A stretch of 64,000 bases of DNA from Nitratireductor alexandrii (GCF_004000215.1 NZ_RBVY01000012.1:39882-103881), one strand, 5' to 3'. Positions 41,475 to 50,569 are shown, counted from the stretch's first letter. Numbers and translations are program-made. The notes: generated by a model not told the origin, from the sequence alone.

Positions 41475-42766
41475 TGGATTTTGACCTTCCCGAAGATCTT
41501 GTCGCCTATCTTGGCGAGCTTGACGATTTTATCGAGCGTGAGATCAAGCCACTGGAAGAACAGGACGACAATATCCGCTTCTTCGATCATCGCCGCGAAT
41601 GGGCGCGGACCGATTTCGAGGGGGGCGGCCTGCCGCGCAAGGAATGGGAAGAGCTGCAACGCGAAGCCAAGCGACGCGCTGATGTTGCCGGCCACCTGCG
41701 GTTTGCTGTGCCCAAGGAATTTGGCGGCAAGGGCGGATCCAACCTGTGGATGGCAGTGATCCGCGAACACCTGGCCGCCAAGGGGCTGGGGCTGCACACC
41801 GACCTTCAGAACGAGCATTCCATTGTCGCCAACCTGCCGCAGGTCATCATGCTGCGCGACTATGGCACCGAAGCCCAGAAGGAACGCTTCATCGAAGGCG
41901 CGATCACCGGAAAGACTTGGATCGCCTTTGGGCTGACCGAAGCCGAGCACGGGTCTGACGCCACCCATATGGAGACGACAGCGGTCCGCGAAACCCGCAA
42001 CGGTGTGCCCGGGTGGCGGATCGACGGCGAGAAATGCTGGACTACCAACCTGCACAAGGCGACCCATGTCGCCGTCTTCTGCCGCACGTCCGGCGAAGCA
42101 GGCAGCGCCAAGGGGATCAGCGCCTTCATTGTCGATGCGACCGACCCCGGCATCAAAGTCGAGGAGTGGCTCTGGACCTTCAATATGCCGACTGACCACC
42201 CGCGGATCTCGATCACCAATGTCTGGGTGCCGGAAGACGCCATCTTTGGCCCGCCAGAGAACGGGTTGGCACTGGCACAGGCTTTCGTCCACGAAAACCG
42301 CATTCGGCAGGCCGCAAGCTCGCTGGGCGCGGCTAGCTATTGCCTGGCCGAAAGTGTGAAATATGCCAAGGAACGCGCGCCGTTCGGCAAGCCGCTCTCG
42401 GTCAACCAGGCAATCCAGTGGCCACTTGTCGAGGCCGCGACGCAGATCGAGATGCTGCGGCAATTGATCCGCAAGACCGCTTGGGAAATGGACCGGATGC
42501 CCGCTACCGAAATCGCCAGGACGTTGTCCGACAAGGTGTCGATGTGCAACTACTGGGCCAATCGGTTGGTCTGCGAGGTGGCTGACCGGGCGATGCAGAT
42601 CCACGGCGGCATGGGGTATTCGCGGCATAAGCCGTTCGAACACATCTACCGCCACCACCGTCGCTACCGGATCACCGAAGGTTCGGAAGAGATCCAGATG
42701 CGCAAGATCGCCGGCCACCTGTTCGGTTTCGTCGGACGGAAATCGCGCGCGTCCGAAGACGCCTAG
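41474..42766 (+). CDS. Acyl-CoA dehydrogenase, LvaC-like
   Basis: A 430-residue ACAD with FGLTEAEHGSDATHMETTA and KCWTTNLHKATH near the flavin and IHGGMGYSRHKPFEHIYRHHRRYRITEGSEEIQ at the C-terminus. This differs from the common YEGT form. As the third gene of a kinase-LvaB-like-ACAD set it probably converts 4-phosphoacyl-CoA to an enoyl-CoA rather than simply dehydrogenating. AAGGAG precedes two adjacent ATGs (41471, 41474); the second has the better spacing. A strong two-way terminator follows. Confidence 0.9.
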   Translation: MDFDLPEDLVAYLGELDDFIEREIKPLEEQDDNIRFFDHRREWARTDFEGGGLPRKEWEELQREAKRRADVAGHLRFAVPKEFGGKGGSNLWMAVIREHLAAKGLGLHTDLQNEHSIVANLPQVIMLRDYGTEAQKERFIEGAITGKTWIAFGLTEAEHGSDATHMETTAVRETRNGVPGWRIDGEKCWTTNLHKATHVAVFCRTSGEAGSAKGISAFIVDATDPGIKVEEWLWTFNMPTDHPRISITNVWVPEDAIFGPPENGLALAQAFVHENRIRQAASSLGAASYCLAESVKYAKERAPFGKPLSVNQAIQWPLVEAATQIEMLRQLIRKTAWEMDRMPATEIARTLSDKVSMCNYWANRLVCEVADRAMQIHGGMGYSRHKPFEHIYRHHRRYRITEGSEEIQMRKIAGHLFGFVGRKSRASEDA

Positions 42767-42801
42767 CCCCGCTGGGATGAGAATGCCAGGAGCCATTGCG
42801 G

Positions 42802-42834
42802 CCTGGGTGCGGTGCCTCAAGCACCGCACCCAGG
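42802..42834. terminator. Bidirectional hairpin between converging operons
   Basis: A perfect 14-bp stem (CCTGGGTGCGGTGC / GCACCGCACCCAGG) with a 5-base loop lies between the plus-strand ACAD stop at 42766 and the minus-strand CoA transferase stop at 42848. No T-run follows on either side, but the stem is very stable. Confidence 0.7.
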
Positions 42835-42847
42835 GCAGGCCGAAAGG

Positions 42848-43957
42848 TCAGCCGAAGAACTCGTCGTTGCCTTCGCCCACCTCAGGCACGCGGTTACCCA
42901 CATGGGCTCTTGAGCGGGAGAATTTGAACGGCGGGTTCGGCACTTTGAACTCGCCCGACGCGTCGCTGACCGGTGCCAGGATACCACGCTCGCGCGCCTC
43001 GTCGCTGGTCAACGCCTCGGCTACCGTCCTGTACCGGGAGGTCGGGACACCTGCGGCCATGAGTGCCGCGACACAATCGTCGCCGCTGCGCGACCGGGTC
43101 CACGCTTCAATCTCGACCATCATCTCGGCCCAGTGGGTCTGCCGCCCGACGGCGGTCGCGTATATCGGGTCCTTGGCCCAGTCAGGATCGCCCAGCATGG
43201 TTCGAAGTCCCTGGAAATTCTTGTCGCTGAGCGGCACGGTCACGATGAAGCCGTCAATGGTTTTCACCGGCACGTAGACATGGCGCGGATTGGCTTGCGG
43301 GAATTGCACCTCCTGTACCTCATAGACCATCATCGACAGGATGCAATCCATCAGCGCGACATCGACAAGTTGCCCCAGCCCCGAGCGTTCACGCTCCAGG
43401 AGCGCGGCCTGGATCGCACCCCAGGCAAAGACGCCTGCCAGCACATCGGCAAAGAACATGCCGGTGGGAGCCGGGCGGTTGGCCGGGGGATCGAAGCCCA
43501 TCAGTGTGAGGTCGAAACCGGAGGCCGCGTGGATCATCGGCGCGTAGGCCGGTCGGGTCGCCGCCGCACCGGATTGGCCAAAGCCCGAGATCGCGCAATA
43601 CACCAGGCGCGGATTCAGCTCGGACAGCCTGTCCCAACCCAAACCGAGGCGCGCCATCACGCCCGGTCGGAAGTTTTCCACCACCACGTCCGCCGAGGCG
43701 ATGAGCGCGCGGGCCCGGGCCAGCCCCTGCTCGGATTTCAGATCGAGCGTGACGCTGCGCTTGCCCGCGTTCAGCGCCCCGAAATAGGAGGACGCACCGT
43801 CGCGCACCGGAGGACGGCCGCGCATGGATTCGCCGCCTTCGGGTTCGACCTTGATGACCTCCGCACCGACATCGGCAAGGAGCCGGGTGCAGAAAGGCCC
43901 CGCCATGACCTGTGAAAAATCGATCACCCGGAACGGCGCCTTTGGTGCATCAGTCAT
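42848..43957 (-). CDS. CaiB/BaiF family (class III) CoA transferase
   Basis: A 369-residue class III CoA transferase. The N-terminus has VIDFSQVMAGPFCTRLLADVGAEVIKVEP. Asp171 in MFFADVLAGVFAWG stands at the place of the nucleophile, so this is a transferase and not a racemase. GGGAGAAT precedes the ATG. It is monocistronic, with its own operator-like site (43988-44002) shared with the divergent membrane protein gene. The acid it activates is unknown. Confidence 0.92.
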   Translation of the reverse strand: MTDAPKAPFRVIDFSQVMAGPFCTRLLADVGAEVIKVEPEGGESMRGRPPVRDGASSYFGALNAGKRSVTLDLKSEQGLARARALIASADVVVENFRPGVMARLGLGWDRLSELNPRLVYCAISGFGQSGAAATRPAYAPMIHAASGFDLTLMGFDPPANRPAPTGMFFADVLAGVFAWGAIQAALLERERSGLGQLVDVALMDCILSMMVYEVQEVQFPQANPRHVYVPVKTIDGFIVTVPLSDKNFQGLRTMLGDPDWAKDPIYATAVGRQTHWAEMMVEIEAWTRSRSGDDCVAALMAAGVPTSRYRTVAEALTSDEARERGILAPVSDASGEFKVPNPPFKFSRSRAHVGNRVPEVGEGNDEFFG

Positions 43958-43987
43958 TTTATTCTCCCTCGGTTCCCGCTAAACTCT

Positions 43988-44002
43988 AATGGTAGGTCCA
44001 TT
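43988..44002. promoter_or_regulatory. Operator AATGGT-AGG-TCCATT
   Basis: A near-perfect palindrome (one mismatch) 31 bases upstream of the CoA transferase start and 126 bases before the divergent membrane protein gene. It belongs to the TGGT-N3-ACCA class. Confidence 0.6.
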
Positions 44003-44127
44003 TGATCGCAAGCTGGAACCGTCCTGCGAGATGGGCGGGAAGATATGATAAAACAAAGAAACATGGCGGATTTTTCGACGCTTCTTTCCTGGTTGGAAAG
44101 GCATGACCAAAGGCGAGTTATCGGACG

Positions 44128-45522
44128 ATGATGTCGGACCCGACGCCAGATGGAACCGGGCTTCGGGGCGCGATTCCCATTGCGTTGATCATGCCCGCCA
44201 TCGTGCTTGCCTTCATCGACCTGGTGACCGGGCAACATGCGCTGGCGGGGCCGGCGCTGATTCTGGTCTTGGCCTTCGTGCTGGTCGGCTGGCGCGGGCT
44301 GAAACCCAATGCGCGGATTATGCTGGCCATGTCCGCAGTGGTGGTGATCGGCTGCATCGCGGTCGGCGTGAGCTGGGCAGAATTCCAGGTCATCGCCTCG
44401 CGCACCATGTACCTGCCCGCGCTGGTCGCGGTGATGACGGTGCTGCGGGTTGCCGCCGAAGGGTCGCCCATGGTCACCGGGGCCGGGCATTTCGTCGTCG
44501 AGCAGCCCCCCTCGCGCCGCTTCGGGCTGCTTGCCATCGGCAGCCAGATTTTCGGCGTGCTGCTGAATGTCGGCGGCTTCCTCCTGCTTCTGAACATCGC
44601 GCTGCGCACGGTGAACGCCACCGCGCCGAACGAGCGGGTGCGCGAGATTCAGACCCGCCGGGTGGTGAACGCGATCCTGCGCGGCTTTGCGCCCGGCATC
44701 TACTGGTCCCCGCTGGGGGTGGCGATCAACCTGCTGCTCCCGATCTTCCCCGGCCTGACCTGGTTTGGCTTCCTGCCCTACGGGCTGAGCGCGCTGGCCT
44801 TCTACCTCGCCGTCTCCTGGGCCTTTGACCTGCTGGAGCCGCGGGCCAGGAACGTGCCTCCGGCGAAGAGCGGTCGGGGACGGCTTCAGGACCTCCTCGG
44901 CCTTGTCCTTGTTCTCGTCGTCATCGCGGGGGCTGCCGGGCTCGCCGAGCATTTTCTGGGCGTTCCGCTGCGCGCGGCGATCCTGATCATCGTGCCGAGC
45001 TACGCGGTGCTGTGGATGCTGGCGAACCGGGGGGCCGTTTCACCGGGCGCGTCGCTGGCCCGGATGGGGGGTGAGACCATACGTCTCCTCCCCCGCTCGA
45101 CCAGCGAGATCTGCGTGATGACCGCATCGGGCTTCGTCGGCCTCGCCCTTGCCGCCATGGTCCCCGCGAGCGTCGTGGAAGCTATCGTGCTGAAGGCCGG
45201 GTTTTCGGCGGGCGTACTGGCGGTGGTCGTGGCCTGGCTGATCCTTGCCCTGTCCATGGTCGGGATCAGCCCGGTCATCACCGGAACGCTCTTCGTGGCG
45301 GCGATTGCCGGGGTCGGCATCGACATGCCGGATGCGATGTTCATGCTGGCCGCGCTCATCGGCTGGTCCTGTGCGGTGATCGTGTCTCCCATGACGGCGA
45401 CCATCGCCATCGCGTCAGGTGCGCTCGACCGCCCGGCTTCGCAGGTCGGGCTGCGGTGGAACGGCGCGACGGCGGTCGCAATCCTCGTCATCGCCTCCAT
45501 CGGGTTTCTGATCGTCTACTGA
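44128..45522 (+). CDS. Polytopic membrane protein, permease-like, unknown family
   Basis: A 464-residue, very hydrophobic protein with about 11-12 membrane segments in two halves joined by a charged loop (EPRARNVPPAKSGRGRLQ). SPVITGTLF in the second half and SPLGVAINLLLP in the first have the look of the paired re-entrant Ser/Pro/Asn loops of ion-transporter superfamily (ArsB/DASS/TRAP-M-like) carriers. I cannot name a family. It is divergent from a CoA transferase and converges on a TRAP operon; uptake or release of an organic acid is a reasonable guess. Two adjacent ATGs (44128, 44131) are possible starts. Confidence 0.75.
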   Translation: MMSDPTPDGTGLRGAIPIALIMPAIVLAFIDLVTGQHALAGPALILVLAFVLVGWRGLKPNARIMLAMSAVVVIGCIAVGVSWAEFQVIASRTMYLPALVAVMTVLRVAAEGSPMVTGAGHFVVEQPPSRRFGLLAIGSQIFGVLLNVGGFLLLLNIALRTVNATAPNERVREIQTRRVVNAILRGFAPGIYWSPLGVAINLLLPIFPGLTWFGFLPYGLSALAFYLAVSWAFDLLEPRARNVPPAKSGRGRLQDLLGLVLVLVVIAGAAGLAEHFLGVPLRAAILIIVPSYAVLWMLANRGAVSPGASLARMGGETIRLLPRSTSEICVMTASGFVGLALAAMVPASVVEAIVLKAGFSAGVLAVVVAWLILALSMVGISPVITGTLFVAAIAGVGIDMPDAMFMLAALIGWSCAVIVSPMTATIAIASGALDRPASQVGLRWNGATAVAILVIASIGFLIVY

Positions 45523-45530
45523 CACAAAGA

Positions 45531-45554
45531 AAGAGGGCGCCGAAGCGCCCTCTT
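45531..45554. terminator. Two-way terminator between membrane protein and TRAP receptor
   Basis: A 10-bp perfect stem AAGAGGGCGC / GCGCCCTCTT with loop CGAA (TTCG on the minus strand, an extra-stable tetraloop). On the minus strand TCTTTGTG follows. It lies 8 bases after the plus gene stop and 24 bases after the minus gene stop. Confidence 0.85.
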
Positions 45555-45578
45555 CCAATCCGATTGAAGTCCGTCAGA

Positions 45579-46691
45579 TCAAAGATCGACCTTGCTGTAG
45601 ATTTCGTCCCAAAGCACCTGCTCCAGCACAGCGGCATCGCGCTTGATCTGCTCCTCCGAGATCGCGCGCCATTTTTCGAGGTTGGCAACATAGGCGTCCA
45701 TGATCGCCTGCGCGTCTTCGACACCGCGTTCGGCGGCTTCCGCCAAGATGATGTCGCGGGCCGCGTCATTGGCGGCCTGAAGGGCGGCCTTCATCGACTC
45801 TTCGCCCTGGACGAAGTTCACGCCATGGTCGGCGACGGCCGTTTCCTTGGCGCGCTCGTCATCGCCGATATAGCCTGTGACGGTGGACTGGGCGACGATG
45901 AAGGGCATCTGGCGCAGGACCATCTGCTGGCCTTCTTCGCCGAGGTCGTGCCAGGACTGCCTGTTGAACGTGACTAGGCCAAGGCCCGCGACGACGCCCA
46001 GCGGCTCTTCGATCACGGTCTTCACCACTTCGGCAAGGCTGTATTGCTTGAGCCAGGCGGTCGGGCCGACGATGCAGTCAAGCTGCCCACGCTCCATCGC
46101 CTCGTACATGTCGCCCGCGGTCATCGACACGGCAATCCCGCCGAGCGCTTCCGCGGTGCGCGACATGGCAGTGCCGCCGCCGCGCATCCGAAGACCCTTG
46201 AGCGAGTCCGCCGAACCGTCTAGCTCGCTTGAGCAAAGCATGCGATAGGGGGTGGGCACCTGACCGCCGAGATAGACCAGGTTGTTGTCGGTGTAGTCCG
46301 CCATGCAGGAGGGACAGTCGAAGAACATGGTCTCCAGCATCGCGCCCGCCACCGCGACCGGGTCACCGCCGAAGGGCATCATGTCAGGCAGCATCGCCGC
46401 GTTGGGCAGTTCCGAGATGAAGTAGTTGGGCGCAACGAAGCCCGCATCGGCGATCCCGTCTCGCAGGCCGCCGAGCATCTCGCGCCCGCCCAGAAGCTGG
46501 CCACCGGCGAAGAGCTTGAACTCGATGGAGCCCCCGCTCTCTTCGGCGATCTTGGCGAAGGCCGGTTCGAGCGCGAGCGTGTTGTTCGACGACGCGGGCG
46601 GTACGAAGGTTGCATAGTTGTAGGTCTCGGCCATGGCCGGGACCGCGAGGCCGGTGCCTAATGCAGCGGCCAGGATCAGTTTGGTACGCAT
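45579..46691 (-). CDS. dctP: TRAP-type substrate-binding protein (DctP family)
   Basis: A 370-residue periplasmic receptor with a 21-residue signal peptide (ending PAMA). The ligand-cleft motif is FAGGQLLGGREMLGGLRDG, and SLKGLRMRGGGTAMSR carries the carboxylate-binding Arg. The mature part has two Cys in FFDCPSCMADY. GGAGAGGAGAA precedes the ATG. It is the third gene of a full TRAP set in the order Q-M-P. A strong terminator follows. It is moderately similar to the orphan receptor at 13765, including the FDCPSC / NNCEACN segment, so they may bind related ligands. Confidence 0.94.
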   Translation of the reverse strand: MRTKLILAAALGTGLAVPAMAETYNYATFVPPASSNNTLALEPAFAKIAEESGGSIEFKLFAGGQLLGGREMLGGLRDGIADAGFVAPNYFISELPNAAMLPDMMPFGGDPVAVAGAMLETMFFDCPSCMADYTDNNLVYLGGQVPTPYRMLCSSELDGSADSLKGLRMRGGGTAMSRTAEALGGIAVSMTAGDMYEAMERGQLDCIVGPTAWLKQYSLAEVVKTVIEEPLGVVAGLGLVTFNRQSWHDLGEEGQQMVLRQMPFIVAQSTVTGYIGDDERAKETAVADHGVNFVQGEESMKAALQAANDAARDIILAEAAERGVEDAQAIMDAYVANLEKWRAISEEQIKRDAAVLEQVLWDEIYSKVDL

Positions 46692-46740
46692 GGGTTTCTC
46701 CTCTCCAGATTGTTCGGTTTTGCGTGGGTCAAGTTTTCGG

Positions 46741-48048
46741 TCATTGCATCAGCCCCGGCAGGAAGAGGCTGATCTTGGGAAAGACGACGAGCAGGACGAC
46801 GACCAGCAGTTCACAGGCCAGGAACCACAGGATGCCCTTGAAGATCGTCCCCAGCGGCACGGTGTTTCCGACGACGCCCTTGATTGTGTAGACGGACAGG
46901 CCGACCGGCGGGGTGATCAGGCCGATCTCGACGAACTTGATGACGAGGATGCCGAACCAGATCAGGTCGAAGCCCGACGCCTCGATCATCGGCAGGAAGA
47001 CCGGGAGCGCGATCAGCAGAAGCCCGATCGGGTCCAGGAACATGCCGAGGATCAGGAAGACGACGCCACAGAACAGCACGATCCCGTAGCCCTGCACGCC
47101 GAAATGCTCGGCAAAGTCGATCATCGCGAAGGGAATGCCAGACAGGGCGATGAAGCGGGACAGGAGTACGGCGCCGATGGAGACGAAGAAGATCACGCCG
47201 GTGCCGTAGAGCGTGTCCTTGATGCTTTGCAGCATCACATCCCAGGTCAGGCGGCGGTAGCCCGCGGCGATCACGATGGACAGGAAGGCGCCCAGCGCAC
47301 CGGCCTCGGTCGCGGTGACGATGCCGGAATAGAGCCCGCCGATAACACCCAGGATGAGAAGCGGCATGGGCCACACGTCCCGAAGCGAGGCGAAGCGTTC
47401 GTTCCAACTCGGCTTGAAGTCTACCGGCGGGGCCAGCTCGGGATTGATCTTGCACCGGGCGGCGATCATCACCGCATAGATGCCGGCGGTCAGAATGCCC
47501 GGAATGATCCCCGCAATCATCAGCTTCGAGATCGAGGCCTCGGCAAAGGTGCCGTAGAGCACCATCAGGATCGAGGGAGGGATCAGCGAGCCAAGCGTGC
47601 CGGCCGCGGCCACGACGCCGGTGGCAAGCCCCTTGTCGTATTTGAACTTCAGCATCTCGGGCACGGCGATGCGGCCCATGGCGCTGGACGTGGCGACCGA
47701 GGAACCCGAGGCGGCGGCGAAGCCCGCACAAGCGAAGTTCGACGCGATGGCAAGGCCGCCGGGTAATCCCGCAAGCCATAGTCGCGCGGCCTTGTAGATC
47801 GAGCTGACGATGCCCGCATTGAAGGCAACCGCCCCCATGAGCAGGAACATCGGGATCGCCGAAAGCGACCAATGCGCCACGAATTCATAGGGAATGGTCT
47901 TGAGCGAGCCCATGGCGGCACGCTCGCCCACGATGCCGTAGATCCCCGCGAGCGAGACGCTGATCAGCGTCACCGCGATAGGCACGCGCAGCGCAAGCAG
48001 AACAAGGATGGCGCCAAGGCCCAGACAGCCGATCAGGACGTTATCCAT
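46741..48048 (-). CDS. dctM: TRAP transporter large membrane subunit (DctM)
   Basis: A 435-residue, 12-segment membrane protein with FLLMGAVAFNAGIVSSIYKAA, GFAAASGSSVATSSAMGRIAVPEML and SLIPPSILMVLYGTFAEASISKLM. The start is the ATG at 48048, which overlaps the DctQ stop by 8 bases and has GAGGAA before it. The end is 49 bases from the receptor start. Similar in length and sequence to the DctM at 38089, so the two TRAP systems look like diverged copies. Confidence 0.94.
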   Translation of the reverse strand: MDNVLIGCLGLGAILVLLALRVPIAVTLISVSLAGIYGIVGERAAMGSLKTIPYEFVAHWSLSAIPMFLLMGAVAFNAGIVSSIYKAARLWLAGLPGGLAIASNFACAGFAAASGSSVATSSAMGRIAVPEMLKFKYDKGLATGVVAAAGTLGSLIPPSILMVLYGTFAEASISKLMIAGIIPGILTAGIYAVMIAARCKINPELAPPVDFKPSWNERFASLRDVWPMPLLILGVIGGLYSGIVTATEAGALGAFLSIVIAAGYRRLTWDVMLQSIKDTLYGTGVIFFVSIGAVLLSRFIALSGIPFAMIDFAEHFGVQGYGIVLFCGVVFLILGMFLDPIGLLLIALPVFLPMIEASGFDLIWFGILVIKFVEIGLITPPVGLSVYTIKGVVGNTVPLGTIFKGILWFLACELLVVVLLVVFPKISLFLPGLMQ

Positions 48049-48574
48049 AAGTATGTTCCTCGCCCTGGGATTCGCGTCGTTCGCCGGCATGGCGGAAAAG
48101 ATATGCAGACTGCCAGAGGCTGAGGATTGCGGTCGAAACCATCGACAGCGGGATAAGCCAGCGGGTCGGCCAGACCGGAACGGTATCTGTCCCGGCCTCG
48201 ACCACCGCGCCGATCGAGGTCTGGTGCAGCGCTTCCCGCACCGTCACCCAAGCAAATAACAGCAACAGCGTGGCCGAGAAGACACGGATCACCGCATCCA
48301 TCACATCCTGCCGCTTCGGCGAGGTGTTCGCCGTGAAGAGCTCGACGAAGATATGGTCGTCGCGCGCCTGCACAAGCGGGATCGCCAGGTAGACGAGCCC
48401 GACCATGTAGTAGAAAGACACGATCTCGAGCGTGCCCTGCACCGCGATGTTGAACAGGTGCCGCGCGGTCACATCAATGATGATGTGAACCAGCATTGCG
48501 ACGATCGCCAGACCACCAACCCCAAGATTGATGCGCACGATCCACCGAACCCACGCGGGTTGATCAAATATCAA
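48041..48574 (-). CDS. dctQ: TRAP transporter small membrane subunit (DctQ)
   Basis: A 177-residue protein with four hydrophobic segments and the DctQ motif FYYMVGLVYLAIPLVQARDDHIFVELF. The start is a TTG at 48574, chosen because GGGAGGAT lies 5 bases before it and no ATG fits. It heads the operon Q-M-P. A long palindrome (48624-48649) lies 50 bases upstream. Confidence 0.92.
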   Translation of the reverse strand: MIFDQPAWVRWIVRINLGVGGLAIVAMLVHIIIDVTARHLFNIAVQGTLEIVSFYYMVGLVYLAIPLVQARDDHIFVELFTANTSPKRQDVMDAVIRVFSATLLLLFAWVTVREALHQTSIGAVVEAGTDTVPVWPTRWLIPLSMVSTAILSLWQSAYLFRHAGERRESQGEEHTYG

Positions 48575-48623
48575 AACTATCCTCCCTCTCCGTCCGTCGG
48601 CGATTCACTTGACCCTACCAGGT

Positions 48624-48649
48624 TTTAATGTTGATAGTTCAACATTAAA
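48624..48649. promoter_or_regulatory. Long operator-like palindrome
   Basis: Arms TTTAATGTTGA and TCAACATTAAA (11 bp, perfect) flank TAGT. The inner part is GTTGA-N4-TCAAC, as at 10854 and 62384; the outer TTAATG/CATTAA resembles the arms of the other operator class. It lies between the TRAP operon (minus) and the tandem MBL-fold gene (plus). Confidence 0.7.
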
Positions 48650-48788
48650 GTGTTGCGCAACTGAATTGGCGAATGGTCCAACCAAAAATTCATTTGCCCG
48701 AAATGTCAATTCAATTCCCCGGTTTTTGGGGGAGGTGGTTCGTGCGCGCCGCCGCGTTCGCGGTCTGATACGGGGAGGCGAAAGACGA

Positions 48789-50456
48789 ATGAAAAAGTGC
48801 AGAGTTAATGACTTGCCTGTCTCGCTCGACTGCGAAACCCTTCACCTTCTGGGCGATAGCGTCGAAATCGACGGGCGGATCAGCTGGCGCGATCCCTCGT
48901 TCCACGGGCAATGCGAGCCCCTCAATGCCTATTTTCTGCGTGGTCGCGAGGGGGTAGCGCTGGTTGAGGCGGGTGTGGCGGCGCATCGCGACACCATTGC
49001 GGCGCAGCTTGCGCGGCTTCTGTGCGAGGGTGAAAAGGTCACGAGGGTCGCGGTGACGCGGAACGAGCCGGACGTAATCTCGAACCTGCCGAATCTGGTG
49101 ACCGCTTACGGGGTCGAGACGGCCTATACTCCTGGCGTCATCAATCCGCTCGACTTTTTCGACGATGCAAGCGCGCATCTGCACATGAAAAGCTTCGGGG
49201 TGGATCAGCACCCTGCCCTGCCCGGCACCCGTATCATGCTCGGCCCGGATCACTGGCTTGAGCCGGTGCAGACACCGCTGAGGCTCCTGTCGACGATCTG
49301 GTATTATGACAACGGCACCCGGACCCTGTTCACCTCCGACATCTTTTCCTCGGCGACCCATGGGCAGGGCGCCGAACCGGTGATGCGGGATGTTCCCGTG
49401 CGAACCACCCTCCATGACCGGATGCGCCGGCATCTCCTTGCCAAATTCGACTGGCTGACGTTCTCGAACCTGACCGAGATCATCGACGGGCTCGAGGCGC
49501 TGTTTTCGAGGCTGGAGGTCGATATTCTCGCACCGTCGCGCGGTTGCCCCATCGTGGGCGCGGAAGCGGTGAAGCTCTATCAGTCCGTGCTTCTGGACGT
49601 TTTGCGCGATCTGGGCCGCAACCGGCCCGCGGCCCCGGCGGCCCAGCCGCAACCCGGCGCGCAGGATCAGAGCGTCGTGGCGACCAATCGCATGATTTAC
49701 TCCGGTTTCAACACCCGCGACATGGGCGACGGAATGCACCTGCTGGGCGGCTGTTTCCATGCGCAGATGTATGGTCGGTCGTTCCACTCCCACGGCACGG
49801 CCTATCTGGTGCTGGGCGACGAAGCGGCGCTGATCGTGGACACCAGCCACGCCAAGGACGCCGCGCCGACGGCCGACTATGTCCGCGCCCATCTTGGCGA
49901 CCGCAAGCTCTTCATCTTCCCGACCCATGAGGAATATCCCCATGCGGGCAATCTGGGCGGGCTACTCGACGCCTTTCCCGAGGCGCAGGTCGTCGGCGAT
50001 GTGCGCAATTTCCACCTCGCCTATCCCGAGGCGTTCGCGGCAGGCCGATTCCATACGGTTGCGGCGGGCGACAGCATCGACCTGGGCGGGCGCACCATCA
50101 CGTTCCTGCCTGCGATCATCCACGACCTGCCCAACACGCTCTGGGCCTGGGACGATCTGACCGCAACCATGTTCGTGTCGGACGCCTTCGGGTTCTCGCA
50201 TTACGAGACCGAGGAATGCACGCTCTTCTCGGACGAACTGCCGACCCCGCCCACGGTCGCCGACAGCAAACAGGTGCTCGACCTGGCGCTATACTGGACG
50301 CGCTTTGCCGAGAAAGAGGGGCTTATCGGCGAGATGGAGCGGCTGTTCGCCGCCTACCCGCCGCGCCGGATCGCCCCGGCCCATGGCAGCGTGGTGACCC
50401 AGCCGGCCGATCTGGCCGAGCTGATGAACGAGGCGCTCCACTCGACCACGCGGTGA
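48789..50456 (+). CDS. Tandem metallo-beta-lactamase-fold protein with one degenerate half
   Basis: A 555-residue protein built from two repeats of the flavodiiron-type MBL fold. The second (about residues 290-555) keeps ligand-like residues: His380-Glu-Glu-Tyr-Pro-His385, HDLPNTLW, SDAFGF and APAHGS. The first (about 13-265) aligns with it (LHLLG/MHLLG; TIWYYDNGTRTLFTSDIF / TLWAWDDLTATMFVSDAF; LAPSRG/IAPAHG) but has Asn or Arg where His is needed. There is no flavodoxin domain. The start at 48789 is behind GGGGAGG. Possibly an oxygen-sensing or hydrolytic protein; the substrate is unknown. Confidence 0.8.
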   Translation: MKKCRVNDLPVSLDCETLHLLGDSVEIDGRISWRDPSFHGQCEPLNAYFLRGREGVALVEAGVAAHRDTIAAQLARLLCEGEKVTRVAVTRNEPDVISNLPNLVTAYGVETAYTPGVINPLDFFDDASAHLHMKSFGVDQHPALPGTRIMLGPDHWLEPVQTPLRLLSTIWYYDNGTRTLFTSDIFSSATHGQGAEPVMRDVPVRTTLHDRMRRHLLAKFDWLTFSNLTEIIDGLEALFSRLEVDILAPSRGCPIVGAEAVKLYQSVLLDVLRDLGRNRPAAPAAQPQPGAQDQSVVATNRMIYSGFNTRDMGDGMHLLGGCFHAQMYGRSFHSHGTAYLVLGDEAALIVDTSHAKDAAPTADYVRAHLGDRKLFIFPTHEEYPHAGNLGGLLDAFPEAQVVGDVRNFHLAYPEAFAAGRFHTVAAGDSIDLGGRTITFLPAIIHDLPNTLWAWDDLTATMFVSDAFGFSHYETEECTLFSDELPTPPTVADSKQVLDLALYWTRFAEKEGLIGEMERLFAAYPPRRIAPAHGSVVTQPADLAELMNEALHSTTR

Positions 50457-50569
50457 TCCGGGCGGGACCCAGGCGATCTCGACGCCGTGATCGCCGCCCC
50501 AGGCCCTGGCCGTCCCCGATCGGGTGCCGCCGACCCGATGGGCGCAGGCGCCCTGCCCTGCCCGACCCG

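Noticed and set aside
40931..42829. A 632-codon minus-strand open frame opposite the LvaC-like ACAD
   Set aside because: It overlaps the terminator and an intact ACAD gene and has no recognisable domain.
46633..47766. A 377-codon plus-strand frame rich in Asp, Gln and His opposite the TRAP genes
   Set aside because: It is the reverse complement of membrane-segment codons (Leu/Ile/Val become Asp/Gln/Asn-rich), a known artefact of hydrophobic genes.
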